Part shown: positions 63,750-64,000 of the stretch, piece by piece
Numbering within the stretch: position 1 is the first letter of the stretch
Layout of the letters: every line of letters starts with the position of its first letter
From: Hirudinaria manillensis
Lineage: Eukaryota; Annelida; Clitellata; Hirudinida; Hirudinidae
Direction: 5' to 3'
DNA: 64,000 nucleotides
NCBI GenBank assembly: GCA_034509925.1
Contig: CM067527.1
Coordinates: forward strand, 6,549,501-6,613,500
The notes under the pieces: model-generated
Databases searched by the model: none
The model's input: the letters and a program-made list of their open reading frames with translations, nothing else
What the model was told of the DNA's origin: nothing
Program-made: the position numbers and the translations under genes

Positions 63750-64000
63750 ATGTCCGACGAATCTATCGTGAGATTGGATTACGTAAAGTTTCTTGACGTC
63801 AAAGAAAATTACATGTGTAACGCACCATTACAAGTGACGATAAAATTTGATCCCCAATTTCCGTATTCTGTCAAAGATTGGGTTGGACTGTTTAAGGTGG
63901 GATGGACAACAGTCGAGGAGAAAATAATATCCCGGAATATTCCAAGAGAAGCATTCAACAAATTAGAATACAGAATCGTTATCGAGCGTTAGTAACTTAA
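63750..64000 (+). CDS. SKICH-domain protein, first exon (TAX1BP1/CALCOCO-type)
   Basis: The frame starts at the ATG at 63750. It reads VKFLDVKENYMCNAPLQVTI, then KDWVGLFKVGWTTVEE, the conserved core of the SKICH domain. Proteins of this kind act as autophagy receptors or as coactivators. The frame meets a TAG at 63992, but a possible donor (GTTAGT) sits at 63987, so the gene probably continues past the right edge and this is only its first exon. Whether it is TAX1BP1, CALCOCO or an inositol phosphatase cannot be decided without the rest. Confidence 0.7.

Overview
This is a AT-rich animal nuclear genomic window. All multi-exon genes have GT-AG introns, mostly 60 to 600 bases long. The gene set (a DEG/ENaC channel, an EGF/IPT receptor, HORMA and SHOC1-like meiosis genes, a PICALM/AP180 clathrin adaptor, a SKICH protein) says invertebrate metazoan. 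I cannot place the phylum from sequence alone. Exon boundaries below were joined by hand from splice signals and codon phase, so they are predictions.

Layout. 1-1.6 kb: the 5' end of a Ty3/gypsy-like LTR retrotransposon (minus strand) running off the left edge. 2-7 kb: two tandem paralogous genes built from small helical modules and a coiled coil. 9.5-10.6 kb: a secreted, highly charged repeat protein. 11.9-14.6 kb: a tandem array of a 473-bp satellite monomer. 15.8-19.8 kb: a single-pass receptor with EGF and plexin-type IPT domains. 20.8-29.4 kb (minus): a SHOC1/ZIP2-like meiotic crossover protein in about 20 exons. 30.1-31.7 kb (minus): an intronless DEG/ENaC channel. 32.2-34.5 kb: a HORMAD-like meiotic HORMA protein. 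35.3-37.5 kb (minus): a C2H2 zinc-finger gene with two alternative last exons. 38.2-43.8 kb (minus): a PICALM/AP180 clathrin adaptor with a short ORF just ahead of it. 45.1-52.7 kb: two tandem copies of an unrecognised secreted, propeller-like protein; the first copy is split inside a codon-exact site by a young non-autonomous LTR element. 53-62.7 kb: a vWA-domain protein whose introns are full of simple repeats, including a tract of over 500 bp of CCAT. 63.7 kb to the end: the first exon of a SKICH-domain protein.

How the genes relate. Two genes acting in meiotic recombination (SHOC1-like and HORMAD-like) lie within 3 kb of each other, separated only by the ion channel. The rest look like ordinary neighbours. 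The most unusual parts are the split secreted gene with its intact pre-insertion frame, the satellite array, the modular paralog pair and the in-frame CCAT tract beside the vWA exon.
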